Below are positions 42,018 to 51,527 of a stretch of 64,000 nucleotides of DNA, piece after piece (within the stretch, counting starts at the first letter, position 1; each line of letters starts with the position of its first letter). The notes below the pieces were generated by a model. It did no database searches, was not told where the DNA came from, and saw nothing but the letters and a program-made list of their open reading frames with translations. The position numbers and the translations under genes were made by a program. The DNA is taken from positions 57,964-121,963 of the forward strand of contig NZ_MVID01000019.1 of the NCBI RefSeq assembly GCF_002086815.1. The letters are read 5' to 3'. The stretch comes from Mycolicibacterium parafortuitum. Lineage in GTDB: Bacteria; Actinomycetota; Actinomycetes; Mycobacteriales; Mycobacteriaceae.

Positions 42018-42096
42018 ACCCTGGGTGCCCCACACCTACAGTCATGTTTCGGCGCCGCGCCCAGCCGGGCCGGAGATCGCGAGCCAAGGGGGAAAT

Positions 42097-42891
42097 GTGA
42101 GTCAGTGGATGGTCTCGCACGTGCCGCCGTGGCTGCTCCTGCTTCTCATGGTCACCTGCACCGCGGGCATCGCGGTCGTGGCCCAGACCGTCGTGCGTCG
42201 TCGATTCCCCAACCTGCGAGGCGAGGAACACAACGACGTCATCAAGTTCGCGTTCGGCGTTGTGGGTTTCGTGTTCGCGTTCTTCATCGGCTTCGTCGTC
42301 ACGGCGATGTGGGGACAGATCAGCCATGCCGATGACCTCGTGCGCACCGAGGGCACCGCTGGTGCTCAACTGGCCAGGGATTCGCATATCTTCGACCAGC
42401 CCGACAGGGACCGGATTCGGCAAGCCCTGCTGGAATACGAACAGGCAGCGATCACCGAATGGGACGAAGTCAACGAAGGGCGCTCCTTTCCCGAGGCGGA
42501 CCGCGCACTCGATCGCCTCTACGCCGCCTACGAGAACGTGCAAGCGAGCACAGATGCCCAAAAGACGCTTCTCGCATCCTCTTTCAGCAACCTGAACGAT
42601 GCCAGCAAGAATCGCGCCGAACGCGTTCTGCAGGCCCGGACAGACACCGGCCCACCCTGGTCGCTGTGGGCGGTCATATTCGTCACCAGCGGTCTGCTTC
42701 TGGGCTGCGCGATCATCTACGGCGTCGAGAAAGCCACCAACCACTACGCCATGGTCGCCATCATCGGCACCCTGGTCGGCGCCCAACTGTTCCTCGTCGT
42801 CGAACTCTCCCACCCGTACGTCGGCGCAGTCTCCACGGTGCCCGAACCCCTCCACCACGTCGTCCGCGTCCTGCAGGACAGCACGACATGA
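42097..42891 (+). CDS. bestrophin-like (DUF4239-type) membrane protein
   Basis: 264 residues. N-terminal helices PPWLLLLLMVTCTAGIAVVA and FAFGVVGFVFAFFIGFVV, a soluble helical middle with Glu/Asp-rich stretches (ALLEYEQAAITEWDEVNEGR), then two C-terminal helices (VIFVTSGLLLGCAIIYGV; YAMVAIIGTLVGAQLFLVVE). Same architecture as the gene at 9002. GTG 42097 has AGGGGG just upstream. Function unknown. Confidence 0.78.
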   Translation: MSQWMVSHVPPWLLLLLMVTCTAGIAVVAQTVVRRRFPNLRGEEHNDVIKFAFGVVGFVFAFFIGFVVTAMWGQISHADDLVRTEGTAGAQLARDSHIFDQPDRDRIRQALLEYEQAAITEWDEVNEGRSFPEADRALDRLYAAYENVQASTDAQKTLLASSFSNLNDASKNRAERVLQARTDTGPPWSLWAVIFVTSGLLLGCAIIYGVEKATNHYAMVAIIGTLVGAQLFLVVELSHPYVGAVSTVPEPLHHVVRVLQDSTT

Positions 42892-42995
42892 GCACGTGAT
42901 GGGGTGCGCACTCGGCCTGCGGCCCGTCTGGGTATGGCGTCTGGGCACCTGACGCGTCCTCAGGCTGAGAGAGCGCCTCGTGACCTCCGCAGCAC

Positions 42996-43030
42996 GAAGG
43001 CCAGGCCGGTTTACGCCGGTCCTGGCCTTC
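42996..43030 (-). terminator. hairpin downstream of tRNA-Pro
   Basis: GAAGGCCAGG and CCTGGCCTTC form a 10-bp stem with an inner CCGG/CCGG pairing. It begins 10 bases beyond the tRNA 3' end on the minus strand and could also stop the membrane-protein transcript from the other side. Confidence 0.65.
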
Positions 43031-43039
43031 GTTCTCGCG

Positions 43040-43113
<74 letters not shown>

Positions 43114-43160
43114 CGGTGCCTTCCGGGATCGCCGGTAGGCGGTCGAAAGCTTACATCAGC

Positions 43161-44696
43161 GTGACACCGGAATCCCAACCGCGTGTCGCCCCGCAGATCG
43201 GGCATCCCGACACCGTGCCCACCGACGACACTGCGCTGTGGCTGTTCGCCGACCAGCTCGGCCCCGCCGTGTACGGCGGCGAGCACGCCCACCGGGACAT
43301 CGTGCTGATCGAGGCCACCTCCGCGCTGCGCAAGCGCCGCCATCACCGCCAGAAACTGCACCTGGTGCTGTCCGCGCTGCGCCACGCCGCGCGGGACCTC
43401 GGCGACCGGGCCACCCTGATCCAGGCCGGCACCTACACCGAGGGCCTGCGACGCTTCGGCCGCCCCGTGCTGGTCCACCAGCCCACCTCGCACGCTGCCG
43501 AACAGTTCGTGCACCGGCTCATGCAGCAGGGCCTCGTCGCCGACGTGCTGCCCGCGCCCACCTTCGCCCTGTCCCGCAACGACTTCGCCGAGTGGGCCGG
43601 GGCGCGCACCCGGTTCCGGATGGAGGACTTCTACCGCGATCAGCGGCGCCGCTTCGACGTGCTGATGAACGGCGCCGACCCGGTCGGCAACCGCTGGAAC
43701 TACGACGAGGACAACCGCGAACCGCCACCCAAGACACCCACCCTCGGGGTACCGGCCCCGTACCGACCGCGCGAGGACGACATCGACGCGCACGTCCGCC
43801 ACGACCTCGACACGATGGGCCTCGACACCGTCGGCGCGGACGGACCGCGGTTGTTCGCCGTCACCCCGGCCGAGGCGAAACGCGCGCTCGCCCGCTTCAT
43901 CGAGCACCGGCTCCCCCACTTCGGCCGCTACGAGGACGCGATCCTGACTGAGGACTGGGCGATGTCGCACTCCCTGCTGTCGGTGCCGCTGAACCTCGGT
44001 GTGCTGCATCCCCTCGACGCCGTGGAGGCCGCCGAACGCGCCTACCGCGACGGTGCGGCCCCGCTGTCCGCCGTCGAAGGCTTCATCCGCCAGATCCTGG
44101 GCTGGCGCGAATACATGTGGCACCTGTACTGGCACTTCGGGCCCGGCTACACCCAGGCCAACGAACTGAATGCCCACACCGAGCTGCCTGACTGGTGGGC
44201 CGACCTCGACGCCGACGCCGTCACCGCCCGATGCCTGCACGACGCGCTCGAAGGCGTCCGCGACCGCGGCTGGACCCACCACATCCAGCGCCTGATGATC
44301 CTCGGTAGCCACGCACTGCAGCGCGGCTACCGACCCGACGAACTCACCGAATGGTTCGCCACCGCGTTCGTCGACGGCTTCCGCTGGGTGATGCCGACCA
44401 ACGTCGTCGGTATGAGCCAGCACGCCGACGGCGGGCGCCTGGCCACCAAGCCCTACACCTCCGGCGGCGCCTACATCAACAAGATGAGCGACCACTGCCG
44501 CGACTGCGCCTACGACCCGAAGAAGCGCCTCGGCGACGACGCGTGCCCGTTCACCGCCGGCTACTGGGCTTTCACCCATCGCCACCGCGACCGGCTGGCC
44601 GCCAACATGCGCACCCGCCGCGCGGTGTCCTCGATGGAGCGTCTCGGGGACCTCGATGCCGTGCTGGAGCAGGAGGCGCACCGCCGCACGTTCTGA
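43161..44696 (+). CDS. cryptochrome/photolyase-related protein of the FeS-BCP (PhrB) type
   Basis: About 511 residues. N-terminal antenna domain (LWLFADQLGPAVYGGEHAHR; LIEATSALRKRRHHRQKLHL), C-terminal FAD domain (ILGWREYMWHLYWHFGPGY; RLMILGSHALQRGYRPDELT). The Cys cluster DHCRDCAYDPKKR...ACPF supplies ligands of the [4Fe-4S] centre typical of bacterial (6-4) photolyases. It repairs UV lesions or senses light. GTG 43161 was chosen since the longer frame would run into the tRNA; GTG 43218 is possible. Confidence 0.88.
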   Translation: MTPESQPRVAPQIGHPDTVPTDDTALWLFADQLGPAVYGGEHAHRDIVLIEATSALRKRRHHRQKLHLVLSALRHAARDLGDRATLIQAGTYTEGLRRFGRPVLVHQPTSHAAEQFVHRLMQQGLVADVLPAPTFALSRNDFAEWAGARTRFRMEDFYRDQRRRFDVLMNGADPVGNRWNYDEDNREPPPKTPTLGVPAPYRPREDDIDAHVRHDLDTMGLDTVGADGPRLFAVTPAEAKRALARFIEHRLPHFGRYEDAILTEDWAMSHSLLSVPLNLGVLHPLDAVEAAERAYRDGAAPLSAVEGFIRQILGWREYMWHLYWHFGPGYTQANELNAHTELPDWWADLDADAVTARCLHDALEGVRDRGWTHHIQRLMILGSHALQRGYRPDELTEWFATAFVDGFRWVMPTNVVGMSQHADGGRLATKPYTSGGAYINKMSDHCRDCAYDPKKRLGDDACPFTAGYWAFTHRHRDRLAANMRTRRAVSSMERLGDLDAVLEQEAHRRTF

Positions 44697-44697
44697 G

Positions 44698-45480
44698 CTA
44701 CACCGCCAGCAGGCGCCACAACCCGATCAGCCCCACCACGACGATCACCGCGCGCAGCGCCGCCGGCGAGAGCCGGCGCCCGTAGTGGGCACCGAGGAAT
44801 CCGCCGGCGAGCGACCCGACCGCGATCAGCGCGGCCGCCGCCCAGCTGATCCGGTCGAACGCGACCACCGTGTAGGCGACCGCCGCGACGATGTTCACGA
44901 CCAACGACAGCAGGTTCTTCGCGGCGTTCATCCGCTGCATATCCTCGGGCAGCAGCGCACCCATCACCGCGATCAGCAGAATGCCTTGTGCCGCGGTGAA
45001 ATAGCCGCCGTAGACGCCGACCGCGAACGTCCCGGCCACCAGCGCGATCATCCGGGCCGTCGAGACGTGGTCGACGGACCGGCCCGCAGCTTCGGCGCGC
45101 TGTTTGGCCCAGTTCTGGATCCGCGGACCGAGCACCACCAGCACCAGGGCCAGTATCAGCAGCCCGGGCACCACCTGGATGAAGACCTTCTCCGGCAGAT
45201 GCAGCAGCAGCCACGCACCGCCGGCAGCGCCGATGAACGACGCGGGCAGCTGCCAGCGCAGCCGGTGCCACTGACCGCGCAGCTCGCGGCGGTAACCCCA
45301 GGTCCCCGACACCCCGCCGGCGACCAGGCCCACCGCGTTCGACATCGTCGCCGTGACCGGCGGGAAACCCAGCGTCACCAGGGTGGGAAACGTGATCAGC
45401 GTGCCGGAACCGACGACGGCGTTGATGGCTCCCGCCCCGACACCCGCGAGCGCGATGAGGACCATGTCGAGTACGGACAC
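44698..45480 (-). CDS. TauE/SafE-family membrane permease
   Basis: 260 residues with about eight membrane helices. Two repeats start with the family motifs GVGAGAINAVVGSGTLITFP and GVYGGYFTAAQGILLIAVMG. The family exports or imports small anions such as sulfite, taurine-derived sulfonates or sulfoacetate; the substrate is not visible. GTG 45480. It is convergent with the photolyase gene (1 base apart) and the last of the minus-strand block. Confidence 0.88.
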   Translation of the reverse strand: MSVLDMVLIALAGVGAGAINAVVGSGTLITFPTLVTLGFPPVTATMSNAVGLVAGGVSGTWGYRRELRGQWHRLRWQLPASFIGAAGGAWLLLHLPEKVFIQVVPGLLILALVLVVLGPRIQNWAKQRAEAAGRSVDHVSTARMIALVAGTFAVGVYGGYFTAAQGILLIAVMGALLPEDMQRMNAAKNLLSLVVNIVAAVAYTVVAFDRISWAAAALIAVGSLAGGFLGAHYGRRLSPAALRAVIVVVGLIGLWRLLAV

Positions 45481-45499
45481 TCAACCGACCCTAGCGAAG

Positions 45500-46924
45500 T
45501 CACCGCCGCGACTTCGAACCCCTTTTCTCACGCACCCGCACGTTGATCCGGATCGGGCTGCCCTCGAACCCGAACGTCTCACGCAGCCGGCGCTCCAGGA
45601 AGCGGCGGTAACCGGCCTCCAGGAAGCCGGAGGTGAACAACACGAACGTCGGCGGACGCGACGCCGCCTGCGTAGCGAACAGGATGCGGGGCTGCTTGCC
45701 GCCACGAACCGGCGGCGGGGTCGCGGCGACGACCTCCTTGAGGAAGGAGTTCAGCTGCCCGGTGGTGATGCGCTTGTCCCAGGACGCCAACGACGTCTCC
45801 AGCGCGGGCACCAGTTTCTGCACGGCGCGGCCGGTCTTGGCCGAGATGTTCACCCGCGGCGCCCACTGGATCTGGGCCAGCTGCAGGTCGATCTCGCGGT
45901 CCAGCACGTAGCGGCGGTCCTCGTCCACCAGGTCCCACTTGTTGAAAGCCAGCACCAGCGCCCGGCCCGCCTCGATCACCATCGACAGCACCCGCTGGTC
46001 CTGTTCGGTCAGCGGCTGGGACGCATCGACGAGCACGATCGCGACCTCGGCCGCGTCGATCGCGCCGTGGGTGCGCACCGACGCGTAGAACTCGTGTCCG
46101 CTGGCCTGCCCGACCTTGCGGCGCAAGCCCGCGGTGTCGACGAAACGCCAGAGCTTGCCGTCCATCTCGATCAGCGAGTCGACCGGGTCGACGGTGGTGC
46201 CCGCGACATCGTGCACCACCGAGCGCACATCGCCCGAAAGCCGGTTCAGCAGAGACGATTTCCCGACGTTGGGCTTACCCACCAGCGCGACCCGGCGCGG
46301 GCCGCCGCCTCCTGCCCCGGAAACCTCGGAGACAGACGGCAGCTCCGCGACGACGGAGTCGAGCAGGTCGGCGACGCCGCGGCCGTGCATCGCGCTGATC
46401 GGATGCGGCTCCCCCAGCCCCAGCGACCACAGCGCGGCCGCGTCGGCCTCGCCGCGCTCGTTGTCGACCTTGTTGGCGGCCAGGAACACCGGTTTCCCGG
46501 AGCGCTGCAACAGTTTTGCCGCGGCCTCGTCGGCGGTGGTCGCTCCGACCACCGCGTCGACGACGAAGATGATCGCGTCGGCGGTGCGCATCGCGACCGA
46601 CGCCTGCTCGGCCACCAGCTGCTGCAGACCCTTGGCGTCGGGTTCCCACCCGCCGGTGTCCTGCACGACGAATCGCTGGGTGCCCCAGGACGCGTCATAG
46701 GACACCCGGTCCCGCGTCACGCCGGGCACGTCCTGTACGACGGCTTCACGCCGGCCCAGGATCCGGTTCACCAGAGTGGATTTGCCGACGTTGGGCCGGC
46801 CCACGACGGCGACCACCGGCGGCGGAGCCGAGGCCTCCTCGATGGCTTCGGCGACCTCTTCGGCGCCCAGCTCCCAGTCGCCCTCGTCGAACCACACGCC
46901 GTCGCCGGCGCCGTCCTCGGTCAT
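45500..46924 (-). CDS. der: ribosome-assembly GTPase Der (EngA)
   Basis: 474 residues. Two GTPase domains in tandem: first GRPNVGKSTLVNRILG with NKVD, second GKPNVGKSSLLNRLSG with NKWD. A KH-like C-terminal domain follows (LFTSGFLEAGYRRFLERRLR). An acidic N-terminal extension of about 35 residues is typical of mycobacteria. Needed for 50S subunit maturation. ATG 46924 overlaps the cmk stop (ATGA). Confidence 0.97.
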   Translation of the reverse strand: MTEDGAGDGVWFDEGDWELGAEEVAEAIEEASAPPPVVAVVGRPNVGKSTLVNRILGRREAVVQDVPGVTRDRVSYDASWGTQRFVVQDTGGWEPDAKGLQQLVAEQASVAMRTADAIIFVVDAVVGATTADEAAAKLLQRSGKPVFLAANKVDNERGEADAAALWSLGLGEPHPISAMHGRGVADLLDSVVAELPSVSEVSGAGGGGPRRVALVGKPNVGKSSLLNRLSGDVRSVVHDVAGTTVDPVDSLIEMDGKLWRFVDTAGLRRKVGQASGHEFYASVRTHGAIDAAEVAIVLVDASQPLTEQDQRVLSMVIEAGRALVLAFNKWDLVDEDRRYVLDREIDLQLAQIQWAPRVNISAKTGRAVQKLVPALETSLASWDKRITTGQLNSFLKEVVAATPPPVRGGKQPRILFATQAASRPPTFVLFTSGFLEAGYRRFLERRLRETFGFEGSPIRINVRVREKRGSKSRR

Positions 46925-47607
46925 CGGGACACTCCTGCTCTCTGTGCAACGAGTTCGGTCAGGTACGTCACGACCTCGTCCTGATTCATCTCGCTGGTGT
47001 CGACGACGATCGCGTCGTCGGCCGCCCGCAGCGGTGACACCGCCCTGGTGGAGTCCAGGTGGTCCCGGCGTTTGACGTCGGCGAGGACCGCGTCGTAGTC
47101 GGCGGGCCTGCCGTTGGCGATGTTCTGGTCGGTGCGCCGCCTGGCACGCACCTCGGCCGAGGCGGTCAGGAAGATCTTCACGTCCGCGTCCGGCAGCACC
47201 ACGGTGCCGATGTCGCGGCCCTCGACGACGACACTGCCCGGCGCAGAGGCGAGTTCACGCTGCAACTCGACCAGCCGGGCCCGGACCTGCGGCACCGCTG
47301 AGACCGCCGAGACGGCCTTGGTGACGGCATCGCCACGGATCTCGGCCGAGACGTCCTCACCGGCCAGATACGAGCGGTCCTCGTCCGGGTCGAAACCGAC
47401 CGCCAGATCCACCCGGCGGGCGGCGTCCGCGATCGCCGAGGCGTCGGCCAGATCGATGCCGGCGCGCAGCACGCTGAGCGTCACGATGCGGTACATCGCC
47501 CCGGTGTCGAGATAGCGGGCGTGCAGTGCGCGGGCCAAACCTCGTGCCACCGAGGACTTTCCGGTTCCGGCAGGGCCGTCGATCGCGATCACCACAGAGG
47601 GGCTCAC
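46921..47607 (-). CDS. cmk: cytidylate kinase
   Basis: 228 residues. P-loop IAIDGPAGTGKSSVARGLA, YLDTGAMYR (nucleotide site), and EGRDIGTVVLPDADVKIFLT. Phosphorylates CMP/dCMP with ATP. GTG 47607 overlaps the rluB stop (GTGA), and its own stop overlaps the der start: tight coupling. Confidence 0.96.
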   Translation of the reverse strand: MSPSVVIAIDGPAGTGKSSVARGLARALHARYLDTGAMYRIVTLSVLRAGIDLADASAIADAARRVDLAVGFDPDEDRSYLAGEDVSAEIRGDAVTKAVSAVSAVPQVRARLVELQRELASAPGSVVVEGRDIGTVVLPDADVKIFLTASAEVRARRRTDQNIANGRPADYDAVLADVKRRDHLDSTRAVSPLRAADDAIVVDTSEMNQDEVVTYLTELVAQRAGVSR

Positions 47608-48347
47608 AGTCCCACCGCCTTGTACAGTTCGCCGATCTCCTTCTGGGTCAACGCGCGGATGCTGCCCGGGCGTTGGTCGCCGAGCGTCACCGAGCCGATG
47701 TCGGTGCGGACGAGTTCCTGCACGGGGAAGCCGACTTCGGCCAGCAGCCGCCTCACGATGTGCTTGCGGCCCTCGTGCAGGGTGACCCGCACCAGGGTGC
47801 GTCCGGGCACCGTGTCCACCAACGCGAAATCGTCGACCCGCACCGGCCCGTCGTCGAGTACGACTCCGTCGCGCAGCTTGCGGCCCAGCCCCTTTGGCAC
47901 CGATCCGAGCACGGTGGCGACATAGGACTTGGGCACCTCGTAGGACGGGTGCATCAACCGGTGCGCGAGCTCACCGTCGTTGGTCAGCAACAGCAATCCC
48001 TCGGTGTCGGCGTCGAGGCGCCCGACGTGGAACAGCTTCTTGGTGCCGCGGACCCGGTGTTCGACCAGATCGCCGACGCACGGCCGGCCGCGGTCGTCGG
48101 ACATCGTCGAGTGCATGCCGCGCGGCTTGTTGATCGCGAGGTACACCCGCTCCTCGTCGACGGTGATCCTGGCGCCGTCGACGCGGATCACCTGCACCGC
48201 GGGGTCGACACGGGTGCCGAGTTCGGTGACGATCTGGTCGTCGACCTCCACGCGGCCGTCGCGGATCATCTTCTCCGCGACGCGCCGCGACGCGATTCCG
48301 GCCTGGGACAACACCTTCTGCAGGCGCACTCCGTCGTTTTCTGTCAT
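47604..48347 (-). CDS. rluB: 23S rRNA pseudouridine synthase RluB-like
   Basis: 247 residues. N-terminal S4 domain (RLQKVLSQAGIASRRVAEKM) and catalytic domain with HVGRLDADTEGLLLLTNDGE (the catalytic Asp in RLD). Makes pseudouridine in 23S rRNA helix 90 region in relatives. Two bases after the scpB stop; overlaps the cmk start by 4. Confidence 0.95.
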   Translation of the reverse strand: MTENDGVRLQKVLSQAGIASRRVAEKMIRDGRVEVDDQIVTELGTRVDPAVQVIRVDGARITVDEERVYLAINKPRGMHSTMSDDRGRPCVGDLVEHRVRGTKKLFHVGRLDADTEGLLLLTNDGELAHRLMHPSYEVPKSYVATVLGSVPKGLGRKLRDGVVLDDGPVRVDDFALVDTVPGRTLVRVTLHEGRKHIVRRLLAEVGFPVQELVRTDIGSVTLGDQRPGSIRALTQKEIGELYKAVGL

Positions 48348-48349
48348 CC

Positions 48350-49093
48350 TCAGTCCTGATCGACGTCGATGGCGGCCGGGGCTTCGGGAGCCCGGGCGCC
48401 GTTGAGTTTCATGAATCGCGGTTCCTCACCGAGGTTTTCGCTGATGTCGTCGATCACGTCGACGTCCGGCAGCAGCGGCGCGATGTCGGGCAGATCGGTC
48501 AGCGATGTCAGCCCGAGCCGCTCGAGGAACAGTTCGGTCGTCGCGAAGGTCACCGCCCCCGAATCCGCGTCGGTGCCCGCCTCGGTGATGAGCCCGCGCG
48601 CGAGCAGCGTGCGCATCACCGCGTCGACGTTGACCCCGCGCACCGCGCTGACCCGGGCCCGCGTCACCGGCTGCCGGTACGCGACCACCGCCAGGGTCTC
48701 CAGCGCCGCGCGGGTCAGCTTCGAGCGGGCCCCGTCGAGCAGCAGTTTCTCCACATACGGCGCATAGCGGGCCCTCGTGTACATCCGCCAGCCACCGCCC
48801 GCCTCGCGCAGGTCGATGCCGCTGTCGCGGGCGACGTACCCGTCGGCGAGCAGCCGCAGGCGGTCGGTGATGCGTTCGGCGGGCTGCTCGGTGACGGTGG
48901 CCAGTGTGTCGATTGTCACCGGGGTGTCGACCACCAGGAGCAGCGCTTCGAGGACGGAATCCAGTTCGGTGTCGTCCAGTTCGGCCGGTGCGAAGTCGAC
49001 GAGTTCGTCGCCGTCGGCCTCGGCCGGGTCATGCCCGTCGGTGTCGACGGTCTCCACATCCGAGGGGCTGTCCGTCGAGATCTCTTCTGTCAT
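48350..49093 (-). CDS. scpB: segregation and condensation protein ScpB
   Basis: 247 residues. An acidic tail-like N-terminus (residues 1-45), then two winged-helix domains (LDSVLEALLLVVDTPVTIDT; SKLTRAALETLAVVAYRQPV; TRARVSAVRGVNVDAVMRTL). It is the kleisin-associated subunit of the SMC-ScpAB complex, here next to scpA as usual. ATG 49093 is 8 bases after the scpA stop; ribosome-binding site weak. Confidence 0.95.
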   Translation of the reverse strand: MTEEISTDSPSDVETVDTDGHDPAEADGDELVDFAPAELDDTELDSVLEALLLVVDTPVTIDTLATVTEQPAERITDRLRLLADGYVARDSGIDLREAGGGWRMYTRARYAPYVEKLLLDGARSKLTRAALETLAVVAYRQPVTRARVSAVRGVNVDAVMRTLLARGLITEAGTDADSGAVTFATTELFLERLGLTSLTDLPDIAPLLPDVDVIDDISENLGEEPRFMKLNGARAPEAPAAIDVDQD

Positions 49094-49101
49094 AGTCTTT
49101 T

Positions 49102-49929
49102 CTATTCCGCGTCCGCGGTCGCCAACTGTTGGCTGGTCGGCCGCTCTCCGGTCCACGCGATCTGGAGCACGCCAAGCGCCTCGGGCTGCTCAAATGTTAC
49201 CGCCCGCGCCCGGTACAGCTCGAGGAGCGCGAGGAACCGCCCGACGATCTCGATCGGCACCTCACAATCGGAGACCAGCTCGGAGAACGACGCCCACTCC
49301 CCGACCCCGCGCTGCTCCAGCAACGAGACCAGCTTGGCCGCCTGCTCGGGAACCGAGACCGACACCTGGTGCAGATGGTCGAGGCGCACGGACGGCACCG
49401 GGCGGGGGGTGAACGCCGCGGCGGCGATCTCGGCGAACCGGGCCGCGTCGACGCCGAGCATCACCTCGGGCAGCAGCTCGGAATACCGGTCCTCCAGGGA
49501 CACCGCCCGCGGGTAGCTGCGCATCGCCGCGGCTTCCAGCTCGGCGAACATCTCGGCGACGTGCTTGAACGCCCGGTACTGCAGCAGCCGGGCGAACAGC
49601 AGGTCACGGACCTCCAGCAGCGCAAGATCCTCTTCGTCGTGGATCTCGCCGGCCGGCAGCAGACGCGCGGCCTTCAGGTCCAGCAGTGTCGCGGCGACGA
49701 CCAGGAACGACGTGGTCTCGTCGAGGCCCAGCTGCGGCCCGATCTGCTTGGTGTACGCGATGAACTCGTCGGTCACCTGGTGCAGCGCGACCTCGGTGAC
49801 GTCGAGCCGGTGCGCGAAGATCAGCTGCAGCAGCAGATCGAACGGGCCCTCGAAGTTGCTGAGCCGGACCTTGAACCCGGCCTGGGGCGACGCATCGGTG
49901 GGCTGATCCGCGGTCGTGGTCTCGCTCAC
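49102..49929 (-). CDS. scpA: segregation and condensation protein ScpA (kleisin)
   Basis: 275 residues. N-terminal SMC-binding region FKVRLSNFEGPFDLLLQLIF and the helix around VTDEFIAYTKQIGP; C-terminal winged helix (VEIVGRFLALLELYRARAVT-like, here IEIVGRFLALLELYRARAVT). It bridges SMC heads in chromosome condensation. GTG 49929 overlaps the ParA stop (GTGA). Confidence 0.95.
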   Translation of the reverse strand: MSETTTADQPTDASPQAGFKVRLSNFEGPFDLLLQLIFAHRLDVTEVALHQVTDEFIAYTKQIGPQLGLDETTSFLVVAATLLDLKAARLLPAGEIHDEEDLALLEVRDLLFARLLQYRAFKHVAEMFAELEAAAMRSYPRAVSLEDRYSELLPEVMLGVDAARFAEIAAAAFTPRPVPSVRLDHLHQVSVSVPEQAAKLVSLLEQRGVGEWASFSELVSDCEVPIEIVGRFLALLELYRARAVTFEQPEALGVLQIAWTGERPTSQQLATADAE

Positions 49930-50798
49930 GCGCCGAACCGGTAGATGACCTCACGCGCCAGCGCCCGATATGCCTCGGCGCCAGCAGATTTCGGCGCCCA
50001 CGTGGTGATCGGTTCGCCGGCCACACTGGTCTCGGGGAATCGCACGGTGCGGGTCACCACGGTGTCGAACACCAGGTCCCCGAAGCGTTCCACGACACGG
50101 GCCATCACCTCGCGCGAGTTCACCGTGCGCGGGTCGTAACGGGTGATCAGGATGCCGCTGATCTCCAGCTTCGGGTTCAGCCGGTCGTGCACCTTCTCGA
50201 CGGTGTCGGTGAGCAGCGCCAGCCCGCGCAGCGAGAAGAACTCACACTCGGTCGGGATGATCACCCCGTCGCTGCAGGCCAGCCCGTTGACGGTGAGCAG
50301 GCCCAGCGACGGCTGGCAGTCGATCAGCACGTAGTCGTAGCGGTCCAGCACCGGGTACAGCGCGCGGGCCAGCGTCTGCTCACGGCCGACCTCGTTGACG
50401 AGCTGGATCTCGGCGGCGGACAGGTCGATGTTGCTCGGCACCAGGTCCAGCCCGGGCACCCGGGTCTTGATCAGCACCTGGTCGATCGACACCCGCGGCT
50501 CCACCAGCAGGTTGTGCACGGTGTGCTCGAGCTCGTAGTGCGGCACACCCAGCCCGGCCGACAACGCCCCCTGCGGGTCCAGGTCGACGAGCAGCACGCG
50601 TCGGCCGTACTCGGCCAGGCTCGCGCCGAGGTTGATCGTCGAGGTGGTCTTTCCGACGCCGCCCTTCTGGTTGCACATCGCGATGACCTTCGCGGGTCCG
50701 TGCGAGGTGCGGGGCGTGGGTTCGGGGGTCTGACGTGGGAGCCGGCCGGTCAGACCGGGAGTGGGTTCGGGGTCCGGGGCGCCTGTCGGGTCGGTCAT
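49926..50798 (-). CDS. ParA/Soj-family ATPase (Rv1708-like)
   Basis: 290 residues. Deviant Walker A motif CNQKGGVGKTTSTINLGASL, Walker A' VLLVDLDPQG, Walker B YVLIDCQPSLGLLTVNG. The N-terminal 40 residues are Pro-rich and disordered. No parB lies next to it, so it is the second ParA-like protein coupled to scpAB in mycobacteria, not the origin-partition ParA. ATG 50798 has GAAGGT at 7 bases and is preferred over TTG 50822. Confidence 0.93.
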   Translation of the reverse strand: MTDPTGAPDPEPTPGLTGRLPRQTPEPTPRTSHGPAKVIAMCNQKGGVGKTTSTINLGASLAEYGRRVLLVDLDPQGALSAGLGVPHYELEHTVHNLLVEPRVSIDQVLIKTRVPGLDLVPSNIDLSAAEIQLVNEVGREQTLARALYPVLDRYDYVLIDCQPSLGLLTVNGLACSDGVIIPTECEFFSLRGLALLTDTVEKVHDRLNPKLEISGILITRYDPRTVNSREVMARVVERFGDLVFDTVVTRTVRFPETSVAGEPITTWAPKSAGAEAYRALAREVIYRFGA

Positions 50799-50921
50799 GC
50801 CAGACCTTCGCTGGTCAGGCAACCTGCAGGCATGGCGGACATCCGGGCAAGTTTAACGGGGAGAGACGAATCGGTGAGGCAGACCCGCACGAAGGCCGGA
50901 TATCGCGGCTAATCTCACGCC

Positions 50922-51527
50922 ATGAACGGTCTGCGGAGGTGGGCCCGGCTGGCGCTGGGCATGCCGTCGTTCGTGCGCACCGGCCAGTTCGGTGACGGCC
51001 GGGAGACCGCGTGCGCGGACTTCGTCGAGGCCACCGCACCGCGCGGTGACGTGGCTGCGGCGCTCGCCGCGATCGACACCTTCGCCACCCGCGAGGCGAT
51101 GCTCGTCAAGGTGCTGTCGGTGGAGTTCTCCGCGGCCAACGCCGAGGTGGCGCGCCGCATCTGGGCCCACGCCGGGGTCGCCGGCCGGGTCACCTGCGTC
51201 GTCGGCACGATCGGGGACGGCGGGCACACCCTCGACACCCTCGCCGGCGAGCACGACGTCACCGCGGGCGGTGTCGACCTGCTGTTCATCGACCACGACA
51301 AGAGCGCGTACCTGCCCGATCTGCTCGCCATCGAGGAACGCGGCTGGCTGCACCGGGGCTCGATCGTCGTCGCCGACAACGTGCGCATCCCCGGCGCACC
51401 GGGCTACCGGCGCTACATGCGCGAACAGCAGGGCGTGCGGTGGGACACCGTCGAGCACAAGACCCATGTCGAATACCAGTCGCTGCTGCCCGACCTGGTG
51501 CTCGAATCGGAGTACCTGGTCGGTTAG
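50922..51527 (+). CDS. O-methyltransferase-like protein with internal deletion
   Basis: 201 residues, related to the Rv1703c-type catechol O-methyltransferases. N-terminal SFVRTGQFGDGRETACADFV and the later VEFSAANAEVARRIWAHAGV, VDLLFIDHDKSAYLPDLL (metal/catalytic Asp) and VVADNVRIPGAPGY are intact. The expected motif I stretch between (around VGDEKG ... ELGtYcGYSA) is absent: REAMLVK joins directly to VLSVEFS at about 51105-51115, in frame. Without this SAM pocket it is unlikely to be an active methyltransferase. Convergent with xerD (4-base overlap). Confidence 0.85.
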   Translation: MNGLRRWARLALGMPSFVRTGQFGDGRETACADFVEATAPRGDVAAALAAIDTFATREAMLVKVLSVEFSAANAEVARRIWAHAGVAGRVTCVVGTIGDGGHTLDTLAGEHDVTAGGVDLLFIDHDKSAYLPDLLAIEERGWLHRGSIVVADNVRIPGAPGYRRYMREQQGVRWDTVEHKTHVEYQSLLPDLVLESEYLVG

